Assembly: GCF_026341825.1 (NCBI RefSeq)
Contig: NZ_JAPENY010000001.1
Coordinates: 868,001 to 932,000 of the forward strand
Length of the DNA: 64,000 bases
Source of the DNA: Streptomyces sp. NBC_00620
Lineage (GTDB): Bacteria; Actinomycetota; Actinomycetes; Streptomycetales; Streptomycetaceae
Direction: 5' to 3'
The position numbers and the translations under genes are program-made. Below, in pieces: positions 7,858 to 18,414 of the stretch (position 1 is its first letter; every line of letters begins with the position of its first letter). The notes beneath the pieces are model-generated. The model did not search any database. It was not told the origin of the DNA and saw only the letters and a program-made list of their open reading frames with translations.

Positions 7858-9972
7858 TCACGACTTCGGCTGGAACGTCTCGGTGAACTGCTTCCACGTG
7901 TCCTCACGCAGATCGCTGTCCCAGTCGGCCGCCTTCGCCGTGTACATCAACGCGTACCCCTGGCTCGAGTTGACGACGAAGCCGCGGTCGATCGACCGGT
8001 ACTTCGTGCCGCCGTCCTCGTAGGTGAACTCCCAGTCGGCCGTGTTCCAGCCGCGGTAGTCCACCTTCTCTATTCGCACCCGCTTGTACTGCGACCGCGT
8101 CATGTACTGCTCTTGGTTCTCCCAGTCCGCGACCGGGTCGTCCTTGGGCGTGGTCGTCCACCCGATCAGGAGCTTCTGCCCGTTGGGACCGGTGAGCCGG
8201 GCACCCGCCGAGTCCGTGGACACGTACTTCCACCCCTCCGGCAGCACGATCGAGAACCCTTGACTGCTGGTGTACGGCGTTCCGTCCGCCGGGTCAGAGC
8301 CCTCGTCGTCGCCGTCCGACCCGCTCGACGTACCGGCACTGGCGCTGGTGCTCGGCGTGCTGCCCGAGCCCGCCTCCCCGGCCGCACCTGTGGCCGAGTC
8401 GTCCGCCCCGTCACCGCTGTCCGTGTGGGCGCCGCTGCTCTCCTCGCTGCCGCTTCCGGCGGTCGCCCCGCTGGACGCGGACTTGGTGTCACCGCTCTTG
8501 GAGTTCGAGCTGTCGTCACCCCCGTTGAGGGTCAGGGCCAGCACGGTGCCGAGCACCGCCAGCGCCACGACCACCGCGATGATGATCAACGTCCGCCGCG
8601 GCACCACATCCGTCAACGGCGCCCGAGGCACCGGCCGCGGCGGCCGCTCCGGAGCCACCGGCCACCCGGAAGCCTTGCCGGCGGTCGCGGAGTCAGCAGG
8701 CGCATCAGCCGAGACGGAAGCGGAGACGGCAGTCGCGGCAACAGCACCGTCCTTCTCCGACCCAGGTCCGGAAACAGGTGCGGACACATGCGTGGCCGCC
8801 TCCGTACCCGTGCCCGGATCAGTACCCGTACCCGTACCCGTACCGGCAGTTGCCCCCGAACCCCCGGACTTGGCCCGCGCCGTCGCAGCCGCACCGGCCG
8901 CAGCCGTGGCCGCCCCGGCCGCCGAGGCAGCCTTCCGCACGGAACGCATCGCCCCGCGCAGCCGCTCCCCGGCCTCCTCACCCCGCTTGGCCCCGGAACC
9001 GCCCGAGCCACCCGAGCCTCCGGAACCCGAACCACCCTTGCCGGACCCCTCGTCCGGCACCGGCGGCAACGCCACGACCTTCGTCGCGTCCGGCGGCTCC
9101 GGCGCGGTCGGCCTGGGCTCGGGCGCGCGCAGCACCTCGGTGAGCATCGCGCTCGCACCCTCGACGTCGAGCCGCTGCTCGGGGTCCTTGGCGAGCAACC
9201 CGTAGATCACGTTCTCCAGCGGACCCGCGTTCTTCGGCTGCTCCACCGGCTCGGTCATCACCGCGGTGAGCGTCGCGATCGCGGAACCCTTGTCGTACGG
9301 CGGCACGCCCTCAACCGACGCGTACAGCAGACCGCCCAGCGACCACAGGTCGGCGGCGGGCCCGGGCTTGTGACCGCGCGCCCGCTCCGGCGAGATGTAC
9401 GAGGGCGCGCCGACGAGCATGCCCGTCGAGGTGATGGACGGGTCGCCCTCGACCTGCGCGATCCCGAAGTCGGTCAGCACGACCCGGCCGTCCTCGGAGA
9501 TCAGCACGTTCGACGGCTTCACGTCCCGGTGCAGGATGCCCTCCCGGTGCGCCGAACGCAGCACATCGAGAATCGCCAGCCCGACCTCGGCGGCCCGCAC
9601 CGGCGTGAGCAGGCCGTCCTCGCGGATGACCTCGGCGAGCGACTTGCCCTCGACGAGCTCCATCACGATCCACGGCCGGTTGTCCTCGTCGACCACGTCG
9701 AAGACCGTCACCGCGCCGTTGTTACGGATCCGCGCGATCGCCTTGGCCTCACGCAGCGTGCGCGTGATCAGCCGCCGCTTCTCGTCCTCGTCGATGCTCG
9801 ACGGGAACCGCAGCTCCTTGACGGCGACCGTGCGGCCCAGGGTCTCGTCCTTGGCCCGCCACACGGTGCCCATGCCGCCGCGGCCGAGAACATCCCCCAG
9901 CCGGTAGCGCCCGGCGAGGAGACGTTCGCTCTTGTCCTGACGGGATGCTCCCGCCCGCTCCGCCTCCGACAT
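7858..9972 (-). CDS. Membrane Ser/Thr protein kinase with extracytoplasmic C-terminal domain
   Basis: A 704-residue kinase, first in the leftward series of five. Intact motifs: GRGGMGTVW, VAVKEL, HRDVKPSN, DFGIAQVEG and SPERARG. An Ala/Ser/Gly-rich linker contains long Thr/Gly and Pro/Glu stretches. A membrane segment follows the basic RRTL patch, then a Ser/Gly spacer and the shared outer domain (GFSIVLP, WEFTY). The start at 9972 is well supported: GAGGGGA lies 5 nt upstream and the protein begins MSEAERAG. The gene diverges from the serine hydrolase at 10122. The 170-bp gap to the next kinase gene leaves room for separate promoters. Confidence 0.94.
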   Translation of the reverse strand: MSEAERAGASRQDKSERLLAGRYRLGDVLGRGGMGTVWRAKDETLGRTVAVKELRFPSSIDEDEKRRLITRTLREAKAIARIRNNGAVTVFDVVDEDNRPWIVMELVEGKSLAEVIREDGLLTPVRAAEVGLAILDVLRSAHREGILHRDVKPSNVLISEDGRVVLTDFGIAQVEGDPSITSTGMLVGAPSYISPERARGHKPGPAADLWSLGGLLYASVEGVPPYDKGSAIATLTAVMTEPVEQPKNAGPLENVIYGLLAKDPEQRLDVEGASAMLTEVLRAPEPRPTAPEPPDATKVVALPPVPDEGSGKGGSGSGGSGGSGGSGAKRGEEAGERLRGAMRSVRKAASAAGAATAAAGAAATARAKSGGSGATAGTGTGTGTDPGTGTEAATHVSAPVSGPGSEKDGAVAATAVSASVSADAPADSATAGKASGWPVAPERPPRPVPRAPLTDVVPRRTLIIIAVVVALAVLGTVLALTLNGGDDSSNSKSGDTKSASSGATAGSGSEESSGAHTDSGDGADDSATGAAGEAGSGSTPSTSASAGTSSGSDGDDEGSDPADGTPYTSSQGFSIVLPEGWKYVSTDSAGARLTGPNGQKLLIGWTTTPKDDPVADWENQEQYMTRSQYKRVRIEKVDYRGWNTADWEFTYEDGGTKYRSIDRGFVVNSSQGYALMYTAKAADWDSDLREDTWKQFTETFQPKS

Positions 9973-10121
9973 GCGTCCCCTCAAGCAACCCGCCCTGACA
10001 GAGCCTTCATTGTCCCTCACCGGACAAGTGAACGATGCCGTGGGGCCCCTCAAGAAGGGACCGCCCGACACCTGGCCCCGCGCCGTCCCGCATGATGGCC
10101 CCCAACAAGGAAGGACCGCCG

Positions 10122-11264
10122 ATGCCGCCGCGCCGGACACCTCGGACACTCCGGGCCATACCCGCGGCCCTGGCGCTCCTCGGCCTGGCCCCGACCTGCT
10201 TGCTCGCCTCGACCCCGACCGGCGCACAAACCCCCAGGTCCGAGCCCTCGTCCGGCTCCCGAGCCCTCACGTCCCCAGCACCAGCCGGATCGCGATCGCC
10301 CGTCTCCCCGGCCGCGGACGCCGCCCTCGCGCTCCTCGTCACCCGTGGCAAGGCCCCGGCCGCGGCCCTGCTCGCCCAGGACGATTTCGGCTCACAATTC
10401 GCCGACGCCGGTGACGGAATCGACCGCTCCGACCACTTCCGCGCGGGCAGCATCACCAAGACGTTCATCGCGACCGTCGTCCTGCAACTGGCCGCCGAAC
10501 ACCGGCTGTCCCTGTCGGACTCCGTGGACGCCCACCTCCCGGGCCTGGTCAGCGGCGCGGGCAACGACGGCAGCCGCCTGACCCTGCGCGCCCTGCTCAC
10601 CCACACCAGCGGCCTGTACGACTTCACCGCCGACACCCTGGGCACCGTCCCCGTCACCCCGCTTCAGGCCGTACGCATCGCGCTCACCCACCCCCCGGCC
10701 GACCCCGGCCGCTACGCCTACTCGAACACCAACTACGTCCTGCTCGGCATGGTCGTCGAACAGGTCACCGGCCACTCGTACGCCACCGAGGCCGAGCGCC
10801 GCATCATCACCCCTCTCCGTCTGACCGGCACATCCTTCCCGGGTGCCCGCACCTCTCTCCCCTCACCGCACGGCCGCGCATACGCCGCCGACGGCTCCGA
10901 CGTCACCGAGCTCGACCCGCGCGTGGCCGGCGCGGCGGGCGAGCTGGTCACCACACTCGCCGACCTGGACCGCTTCTACGGGGCCCTGCTCGCCGGCGAG
11001 CTGCTCCCGCCCGGCCAACTGCGGGAGATGCTCAACACCCGCGCCGCACATGGCTCGTACGGCATGGGCCTCTACCCGGTGAAGCTGCCGTGCGGCACCA
11101 CGGTGTGGGGGCACAACGGCCGCATATCCGGCAGCTACGTGCGCAGCGCAGCCACCGTCGACGGTCGCCGTGTCCTCACCTTCCGGGTGAACACGGACGG
11201 GATCGCAGACCCTGGCCTCGAACCGGCCCTGCTCGCCGCCGAGTTCTGCCCCCGCACCGAGTAG
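10122..11264 (+). CDS. Secreted serine hydrolase, beta-lactamase/D,D-peptidase class C family
   Basis: A 380-residue exported protein. The Sec-type signal (basic n-region, then about residues 11-30 hydrophobic) is followed by a Pro/Ser linker and a class C beta-lactamase-like domain. The catalytic serine and lysine are in SITK, the second motif is the YSN of YSNTNY, and the third is HNG near the C terminus in place of KTG. These motifs fit D-alanyl-D-alanine carboxypeptidases or esterases better than true beta-lactamases. GGAAGGA lies 6 nt upstream of the ATG. Substrate unknown; it may act on peptidoglycan stem peptides or amide/ester metabolites. It is divergent from the kinase series. Confidence 0.88.
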   Translation: MPPRRTPRTLRAIPAALALLGLAPTCLLASTPTGAQTPRSEPSSGSRALTSPAPAGSRSPVSPAADAALALLVTRGKAPAAALLAQDDFGSQFADAGDGIDRSDHFRAGSITKTFIATVVLQLAAEHRLSLSDSVDAHLPGLVSGAGNDGSRLTLRALLTHTSGLYDFTADTLGTVPVTPLQAVRIALTHPPADPGRYAYSNTNYVLLGMVVEQVTGHSYATEAERRIITPLRLTGTSFPGARTSLPSPHGRAYAADGSDVTELDPRVAGAAGELVTTLADLDRFYGALLAGELLPPGQLREMLNTRAAHGSYGMGLYPVKLPCGTTVWGHNGRISGSYVRSAATVDGRRVLTFRVNTDGIADPGLEPALLAAEFCPRTE

Positions 11265-11385
11265 AACGGACACGTTCCGAGCAAAGATCCCAGCTCACGA
11301 CACTCGTTCGAGTGACATCCCGGCACGGACCAGCCACACCGCCACGGCGACGACCGGACCGCCACAAGGACGGCCACGAGGACGG

Positions 11386-13092
11386 CTACAGCGGCACGAT
11401 GTCCGGCGCCCCCAGCCGCGCCGCGTCCGCCGTCAGGTCGTCCGGCTGCCGCTGCGACTCCCGCTCGGCCTCGACCCGCTTCTCGTAGTGCTCCACTTCC
11501 CGCTCGATCTGGTCCTTGTCCCAGCCGAGCACCGGCGCCATGAGCTCCGCGGCCTCCCGCGCACTGCGCGTTCCCCGGTCGAAGGTCTCGATCGAGATGC
11601 GGGTGCGCCGGGTCAGCACGTCGTCCAGGTGCCGGGCACCCTCGTGCGAGGCGGCATAGACGATCTCGGCCCGCAGATAGTCCTCGGCGGCCGGCAAGGG
11701 CTCGCCGAGTGAGGAATCGGCGGCGATGAGGTCGAGCAACTCCTCGGCGAGCGTGCCGTACCGGTTCAACAGGTGATCCACGCGCACCACATGGAGCCCG
11801 GTGCGCGCCGCGATCCGCGCTCGCGCGTTCCACAGCGCCCGGTACCCCTCAGCGCCGAGCAGCGGAACGTCCTCGGTGACGCACTCGGCGACCCGCTGGT
11901 CGAGACCGTGCACCGCCTCGTCCACCGCGTCCTTGGCCATCACCCGGTACGTCGTGTACTTGCCGCCCGCCACGACCACGAGCCCCGGCACCGGATGCGC
12001 CACGGTGTGCTCGCGCGACAGCTTGCTGGTGGCGTCCGACTCACCGGCGAGCAGTGGCCGCAGCCCCGCGTACACACCCTGTACGTCGTCGCGGGAGAGA
12101 GGCACCGAGAGCACGGAGTTCACGTGCTCCAGCAGATAGTCGATGTCCGCGCTGGACGCCGCCGGATGGGCCTTGTCGAGGTCCCAGTCGGTGTCGGTGG
12201 TGCCGATGATCCAGTGCCGCCCCCACGGGATCACGAAGAGCACGGACTTCTCGGTACGCAGGATCAGCCCCGAAGTCGAGTTGATCCGGTCCTTCGGTAC
12301 GACCAGATGGATGCCCTTGGACGCGCGTACGTGGAACTGCCCCCGCTCCCCCACCATCGCCTGGGTGTCGTCGGTCCACACCCCCGTGGCGTTCACCACC
12401 TGCTTGGCGCGGACCTCGTACTCCCCGCCCCCTTCGACATCCTGCACCTTGGCACCGACAACGCGCTCACCCTCGCGCAGGAAGCCGGTCACCCGCGCGC
12501 GGTTGGCCACCTTCGCGCCGTACGCCGCCGCCGTGCGCACCAGGGTCGCCACATAGCGGGCGTCGTCCATCTGCGCGTCGTAGTACTGCAGGGCGCCGAC
12601 CAGGGCGTCCTTCTTCAGGGCGGGGGCGACGCGCAGGGCGCGGGTGCGGGACAGATGGCGGTGTGTGGGCAGTCCGCGTCCATGGCCGCTCGAAATCGAC
12701 ATGGCGTCGTAGAGCGCGACGCCCGAGCCCGCGTACAGCCGCTCCCAGCCCTTGTGCTGGAGCGGGTAGAGGAACGGCACGGGCTTCACGAGGTGCGGCG
12801 CGAGCCGTTCGAGGAGGAGCCCGCGTTCCTTCAGCGCCTCGCGCACCAGTGCGAAATCGAGCATCTCCAGATAGCGCAGGCCGCCGTGGATCAGCTTGCT
12901 CGACCTGCTCGACGTGCCCGACGCCCAGTCACGCGCTTCCACCAGACCTGTGGACAGGCCGCGTGTCACGGCGTCAAGGGCGGTGCCCGCACCGACCACG
13001 CCCGCGCCCACGACCAGCACATCCAGCTCACGCTCGGCCATTCCCGCCAGTGACTCGGCGCGCTCCGCCGGCCCCAGTGTCGCTGTCCTCAC
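11386..13092 (-). CDS. glpD: Glycerol-3-phosphate dehydrogenase (FAD-dependent)
   Basis: A 568-residue membrane-associated flavoenzyme oxidising glycerol 3-phosphate to dihydroxyacetone phosphate with electrons passed to quinone. The N-terminal FAD dinucleotide fold VVVGAGVVGAGTALDAV, the SSRSSKLIHGGLRYLE motif and the C-terminal GlpD helical domain are all present, and the length is normal for the family. The GTG at 13092 has GGGAGG 5 nt upstream. No glpF or glpK lies nearby, so this copy stands alone. It diverges from the dehydrogenase-like gene across an intergenic region with two DnaA-box-like sites. Confidence 0.95.
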   Translation of the reverse strand: MRTATLGPAERAESLAGMAERELDVLVVGAGVVGAGTALDAVTRGLSTGLVEARDWASGTSSRSSKLIHGGLRYLEMLDFALVREALKERGLLLERLAPHLVKPVPFLYPLQHKGWERLYAGSGVALYDAMSISSGHGRGLPTHRHLSRTRALRVAPALKKDALVGALQYYDAQMDDARYVATLVRTAAAYGAKVANRARVTGFLREGERVVGAKVQDVEGGGEYEVRAKQVVNATGVWTDDTQAMVGERGQFHVRASKGIHLVVPKDRINSTSGLILRTEKSVLFVIPWGRHWIIGTTDTDWDLDKAHPAASSADIDYLLEHVNSVLSVPLSRDDVQGVYAGLRPLLAGESDATSKLSREHTVAHPVPGLVVVAGGKYTTYRVMAKDAVDEAVHGLDQRVAECVTEDVPLLGAEGYRALWNARARIAARTGLHVVRVDHLLNRYGTLAEELLDLIAADSSLGEPLPAAEDYLRAEIVYAASHEGARHLDDVLTRRTRISIETFDRGTRSAREAAELMAPVLGWDKDQIEREVEHYEKRVEAERESQRQPDDLTADAARLGAPDIVPL

Positions 13093-13208
13093 CGCTGCCT
13101 CCCGCTCTTGGTCGCGCGGCCTCACCCTCGGGCGGGACCCGTGCTCACATCCCCCATGCCCAAAGTCTGACCTTCTTGCCCTCCTTCGGCCACCACTCAC
13201 CAGCAGCC

Positions 13209-13217
13209 TGTGGACAA
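13209..13217. promoter_or_regulatory. DnaA-box-like site
   Basis: TGTGGACAA, the reverse complement of TTGTCCACA, the Streptomyces DnaA-box consensus as I recall it. It is about 120 bp upstream of the glpD start and pairs with an inverted copy at 13294. Confidence 0.5.
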
Positions 13218-13293
13218 CACTCGGGGAATCTTGAACGCGCAATCCCGCAAATCGGTCATATTTACTCCTAGTCTGACATTGCGCTCGCCCGTC

Positions 13294-13302
13294 TTGTCCA
13301 CA
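13294..13302. promoter_or_regulatory. DnaA-box-like site
   Basis: TTGTCCACA on the plus strand, 50 bp before the start of the dehydrogenase-like gene and inverted relative to the site at 13209. The rest of the 260-bp divergent region (13093-13352) is comparatively AT-rich near 13240-13280, and no other clear signal was found there. Confidence 0.5.
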
Positions 13303-13352
13303 GGGCTTGCGCACCTGTCCCGCTTCGGCTACTGGGAAGGACGGCCCACTCC

Positions 13353-14561
13353 ATGCCCGCAGACCTCGCCGTCATCGGACTCGGTCATCACGGCCTGCCC
13401 CTCGCCCAGGCCGCCGTCGCGGCCGGCATCCCCACACTCGGCTACAAAACCGGCCCGGAAGGCGGCTCCCTCAGCCCCGCCGAACTGCGCCGGATGCTCT
13501 CGGGGGGCTTCCGGCCCGCCACCGACCCGGCGGAACTCGGCCGCGTCCGCACCGCGGTCATCTGCGCCCCGACCTCGCGCGGCGCGGACGGCGCACTGGA
13601 CCTGAGCCAGCTGGAGGCGGCCGCCCGCACCCTGGCCGCACAGCTGCGCCCGCACACCACCGTGATCCTCGAGTCACCCGTACGCCCCGGCACCACGGAG
13701 GAGTTCCTCCGCCCGCTCCTCGAAGAGGGCTCCGGACTGCGCGCGGGACGCGATTTCCACCTCGCCTACTCCCCCAGCAGGGTCGACCCCGGCAACCGCG
13801 ACTTCGGCCCCGCCAACACCCCGAAGGTCATCGGCGGCCTGACGCCGGCCTGCACCGAGTCGGCCGCCGCCTTCTACGGGCGCCTCACCGACAAGGTCGT
13901 ACGCGCGCGTGGAACACGCGAAGCGGAAACCGTGCAGCTCCTGGAGACCAACTTCCGGCACGTCAACATCGCCCTCGTCAACGAGATGGCCGTGCTCTGC
14001 CACGACCTGGGCGTCGACCTGTGGGACGTCATCCGCTGCGCCGAGACCAAGCCGTTCGGCTTCCAGGCGTTCCGGCCGGGCCCCGGAGTCGGCGGCCACG
14101 GAATCGCCCAGGACCTGACAGGCCACTCCGGACGCACCCTCCGGATGGTCGAACTGGCCCAGCAGGTCAACAACCACATGCCCCAGTACGTCATCCAGCG
14201 CGCCGCCACGCTCCTCAACGAGCACGGCAAATCGGCCCGCGCCGCGCGCGTGCTCCTCCTGGGCGTCACCTACAAGGCGGACCTCGCCGACCAACAGGGC
14301 ACCCCCGCCCACGAGATCGCCCTGCGCTTGATGGAACTCGGCGCGTCCGTCAGCTACCACGACCCGCTCGTCCCGGCCTGGCGCGTACTCGGCCGCCCCG
14401 TCCCGCGCGCGGACTCCCTCTACGAGGCCGCGGCCGACGCCGACCTCACGATCCTGCTCCAGCAGCACCGCACGTACGACCTCCAAGGACTGTCCGTGAA
14501 GGCCCAACTCCTCCTGGACACAAGGGGAGCAACCCCCACCGGAGCGGCCCACCGGCTCTGA
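13353..14561 (+). CDS. Nucleotide-sugar dehydrogenase-like protein, catalytic residues lost
   Basis: A 402-residue protein with the full fold of UDP-ManNAc/UDP-glucose 6-dehydrogenases: N-terminal Rossmann motif IGLGHHG, the GTTEE loop, central helix NIALVNE and C-terminal domain with GVTYKAD. The catalytic positions have changed. The glutamate of SPERVDPG is Ser142, the lysine of VKLLENT is Gln195, and the cysteine of GGHCIPxD is Gly250 (GGHGIAQD). The two-step oxidation to the uronic acid needs the cysteine thiohemiacetal, so normal activity is unlikely. It may bind nucleotide sugar as a regulator, or have another reaction (inference). GGAAGGA lies 11 nt upstream of the ATG. No glycosyltransferase or epimerase neighbours. 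Confidence 0.85.
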   Translation: MPADLAVIGLGHHGLPLAQAAVAAGIPTLGYKTGPEGGSLSPAELRRMLSGGFRPATDPAELGRVRTAVICAPTSRGADGALDLSQLEAAARTLAAQLRPHTTVILESPVRPGTTEEFLRPLLEEGSGLRAGRDFHLAYSPSRVDPGNRDFGPANTPKVIGGLTPACTESAAAFYGRLTDKVVRARGTREAETVQLLETNFRHVNIALVNEMAVLCHDLGVDLWDVIRCAETKPFGFQAFRPGPGVGGHGIAQDLTGHSGRTLRMVELAQQVNNHMPQYVIQRAATLLNEHGKSARAARVLLLGVTYKADLADQQGTPAHEIALRLMELGASVSYHDPLVPAWRVLGRPVPRADSLYEAAADADLTILLQQHRTYDLQGLSVKAQLLLDTRGATPTGAAHRL

Positions 14562-14692
14562 CCCCGGAAATCCCTCTCCCGTATGTCAGTGGTGACTGCT
14601 AGTGTCCGGGGCCGTTGTCGCACACGAGTGCGCCCGCGCCCCACGCACATCAGTGCGTCCACCACCCACACCAAATTCGGGGGATATCCACC

Positions 14693-15292
14693 ATGAGCCA
14701 GCCCACGCCGCCTTCCCAGCCCACCGAGGGCAACCCGTACGCCGCTCAGCAGCCCGTCGCCGGCAACCCCTACGCCGGCCAGCAGCCCTCGGACGGCAAC
14801 CCGTTCGCGGGTCAGCAGCAGCCCACCGGCGGCAACCCGTTCGCGGGCGGCCAGCAGCCCGGCTTCGCCCCGGCGCCGCCCGCCCCGCGCCAGGGCAACC
14901 TCGCCCTCGGCATCGTGGCCGCCGTTGTCGCGGCCCTGGTGACCGCCGGCATCTACGGCGCCATCATCGGTGCCTCGGGGTACGAGATCGGCTACGCCGC
15001 GGTCGGCGTCGGCTTCCTCACAGGCCTCGCCGCGGGCAAGATCGGCGGCAGCAACCCCGTACTGCCGGTCCTGAGCGCCGCCCTCGCCCTGGGCGCCATC
15101 TACGCGGGCCAGATCATCGGTGTCGCGATGATCGGTGCCGACGAGTCCGGCATCTCCGCGACCACGCTCCTCACCGACCACTTCGACCTGGTCACCTCGG
15201 CCTGGAAGGAATCGGCCGACTTCATGACCTACCTGTTCTTCGGGATCGGCGCCTTCGCCGCCTTCTCGGGCGCCAAGAAGGCCGCCGCGTAA
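14693..15292 (+). CDS. Small membrane protein with N-terminal NPYAGQQP repeats
   Basis: 199 residues. The first 60 carry four imperfect copies of a GNP(Y/F)AGQQP repeat and are Pro/Gln-rich, probably cytoplasmic. Three or four hydrophobic helices follow (about 67-90, 97-115, 120-145, 180-195), rich in small residues. GGGGGA lies 8 nt upstream of the ATG. I do not recognise a functional family; proline-rich leaders of this kind are common on streptomycete membrane proteins. It stands alone between the dehydrogenase-like gene and a shared terminator with guaB3. Confidence 0.82.
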   Translation: MSQPTPPSQPTEGNPYAAQQPVAGNPYAGQQPSDGNPFAGQQQPTGGNPFAGGQQPGFAPAPPAPRQGNLALGIVAAVVAALVTAGIYGAIIGASGYEIGYAAVGVGFLTGLAAGKIGGSNPVLPVLSAALALGAIYAGQIIGVAMIGADESGISATTLLTDHFDLVTSAWKESADFMTYLFFGIGAFAAFSGAKKAAA

Positions 15293-15331
15293 CCCGGTTC
15301 GCGCAGCGGTTCACGCACCGGTTCACGTACG

Positions 15332-15374
15332 GCGAAGGGGCCCGCGTCACCACCAGGTGACCGGGCCCCTTCGC
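15332..15374. terminator. Bidirectional hairpin terminator
   Basis: A long stem: 15332-15350 pairs with 15357-15374 around loop CACCAG, starting GCGAAGGGGCCCG, with one bulged base. It lies between the convergent membrane protein gene and guaB3, so it can serve both. Confidence 0.85.
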
Positions 15375-15409
15375 GTCGTACGAGCTGTCGTACGAGCCGT
15401 TCGTACTGC

Positions 15410-16534
15410 CTACCGCTTGTGCTGCGAGTCCGCCACCGTCACCTCGACGCGCTGGAACTCCTTCAGCTCGCTGTAGCCGGTGGTGGCCATGGCGCGGCGC
15501 AGGGCCCCGAAGAAGTTCATCGAGCCGTCCGGGATGTGCGAGGGGCCCGCGAGGATCTCCTCGATGGTGCCCACCGTGCCGAGGTCGACCTTCTTGCCGC
15601 GCGGCAGCTCCTCGTTGACGGCCTCCATGCCCCAGTGGTGGCCCTTGCCGGGCGCGTCGGTGGCACGGGCCAGCGGAGAGCCCATCATCACGGAGTCGGC
15701 GCCGCAGGCGATGGCCTTGGGGAGGTCGCCGGACCAGCCGACACCGCCGTCGGCGATCACGTGCACGTACCGGCCGCCGGACTCGTCCATGTAGTCACGG
15801 CGCGCGGCCGCGACGTCGGCGACCGCGGTCGCCATCGGGACCTGGATGCCCAGCACATTGCGCGTGGTGTGCGCGGCGCCGCCGCCGAAGCCGACGAGGA
15901 CACCGGCCGCGCCCGTGCGCATCAGGTGCAGGGCCGCGGTGTACGTGGCGCAGCCGCCGACGATCACCGGGACGTCCAGTTCGTAGATGAACTGCTTCAG
16001 GTTGAGCGGCTCGGCGGCACCGGAGACGTGCTCCGCCGACACCGTCGTACCGCGGATGACGAAGATGTCCACGCCCGCGTCCACGACGGCCTTGGAGAAC
16101 TGCGCCGTGCGCTGCGGGGACAGGGCGGCGGCGGTGACGACGCCCGAGTCGCGCACCTCCTTGATGCGCTGCCCGATCAGCTCCTCCCTGATGGGAGCCG
16201 CGTAGATCTCCTGGAGGCGACGGGTCGCGGTGTCCGCGTCAAGCTCCGCGATCTCGTCGAGCAGCGGCTGCGGGTCGTCGTACCGCGTCCACAAGCCCTC
16301 AAGGTTGAGCACGCCCAGGCCGCCCAGCTCACCGATGCGGATCGCGGTGGCCGGGGAGACGACCGAGTCCATCGGGGCGGCCAGGAAGGGCAGCTCGAAG
16401 CGGTAGGCGTCGATCTGCCAGGCGATCGAGACCTCCTTCGGGTCCCGGGTACGGCGGCTCGGGACGACGGCGATGTCGTCGAAGGCGTACGCCCGGCGGC
16501 CGCGCTTGCCGCGCCCGATCTCGATCTCAGTCAC
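15410..16534 (-). CDS. guaB3: GuaB3 family IMP dehydrogenase-related protein
   Basis: A 374-residue TIM-barrel protein of the IMPDH/GMP reductase superfamily without CBS domains. The phosphate-binding IADGGVGWSGD and GCATY motifs are present. The loop that in GuaB reads GPGSICTTR reads GGGAAHTTR here, so His222 stands where IMPDH has its catalytic cysteine. The GTG at 16534 was chosen because AAAGG lies about 8 nt upstream and the start VTEIEIGRGKRG fits the family. The gene follows guaB in the same direction, an order also known for guaB2-guaB3 in mycobacteria. The exact reaction is uncertain. Confidence 0.9.
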   Translation of the reverse strand: MTEIEIGRGKRGRRAYAFDDIAVVPSRRTRDPKEVSIAWQIDAYRFELPFLAAPMDSVVSPATAIRIGELGGLGVLNLEGLWTRYDDPQPLLDEIAELDADTATRRLQEIYAAPIREELIGQRIKEVRDSGVVTAAALSPQRTAQFSKAVVDAGVDIFVIRGTTVSAEHVSGAAEPLNLKQFIYELDVPVIVGGCATYTAALHLMRTGAAGVLVGFGGGAAHTTRNVLGIQVPMATAVADVAAARRDYMDESGGRYVHVIADGGVGWSGDLPKAIACGADSVMMGSPLARATDAPGKGHHWGMEAVNEELPRGKKVDLGTVGTIEEILAGPSHIPDGSMNFFGALRRAMATTGYSELKEFQRVEVTVADSQHKR

Positions 16535-16593
16535 GTGTGTGGCCTTTCCCTCTTCGCTTCTGCGTCTCCCAGTATCGCCGACGCCCACGACAA

Positions 16594-16623
16594 GGGCGGC
16601 CCCGGGAACCCCCGGGACCGCCC
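16594..16623. terminator. Hairpin terminator downstream of guaB
   Basis: GGGCGGCCCCGGG (16594-16606) pairs with CCCGGGACCGCCC (16611-16623), one mismatch, loop AACC. It lies beyond the guaB stop codon and just upstream of guaB3. Confidence 0.75.
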
Positions 16624-16633
16624 TCAAGCCGTA

Positions 16634-18234
<1,601 letters not shown>

Positions 18235-18414
18235 CTAACGGGAAGCAAGGGTCTCTCATTCCATGGCTTGGGTTGGCCTGGGGCTTCGTACTTTCGTACG
18301 GGGCGGGTGGCGTCGCCGTTCATCCACGGCGCCGGAAGCCCAGCCCTGGGCCCGAACCCGGCCTCCGCTGACCCGGCCCGCCCGGCGCGGGGCCGGTCTT
18401 CGCCGTGCAGCTAC

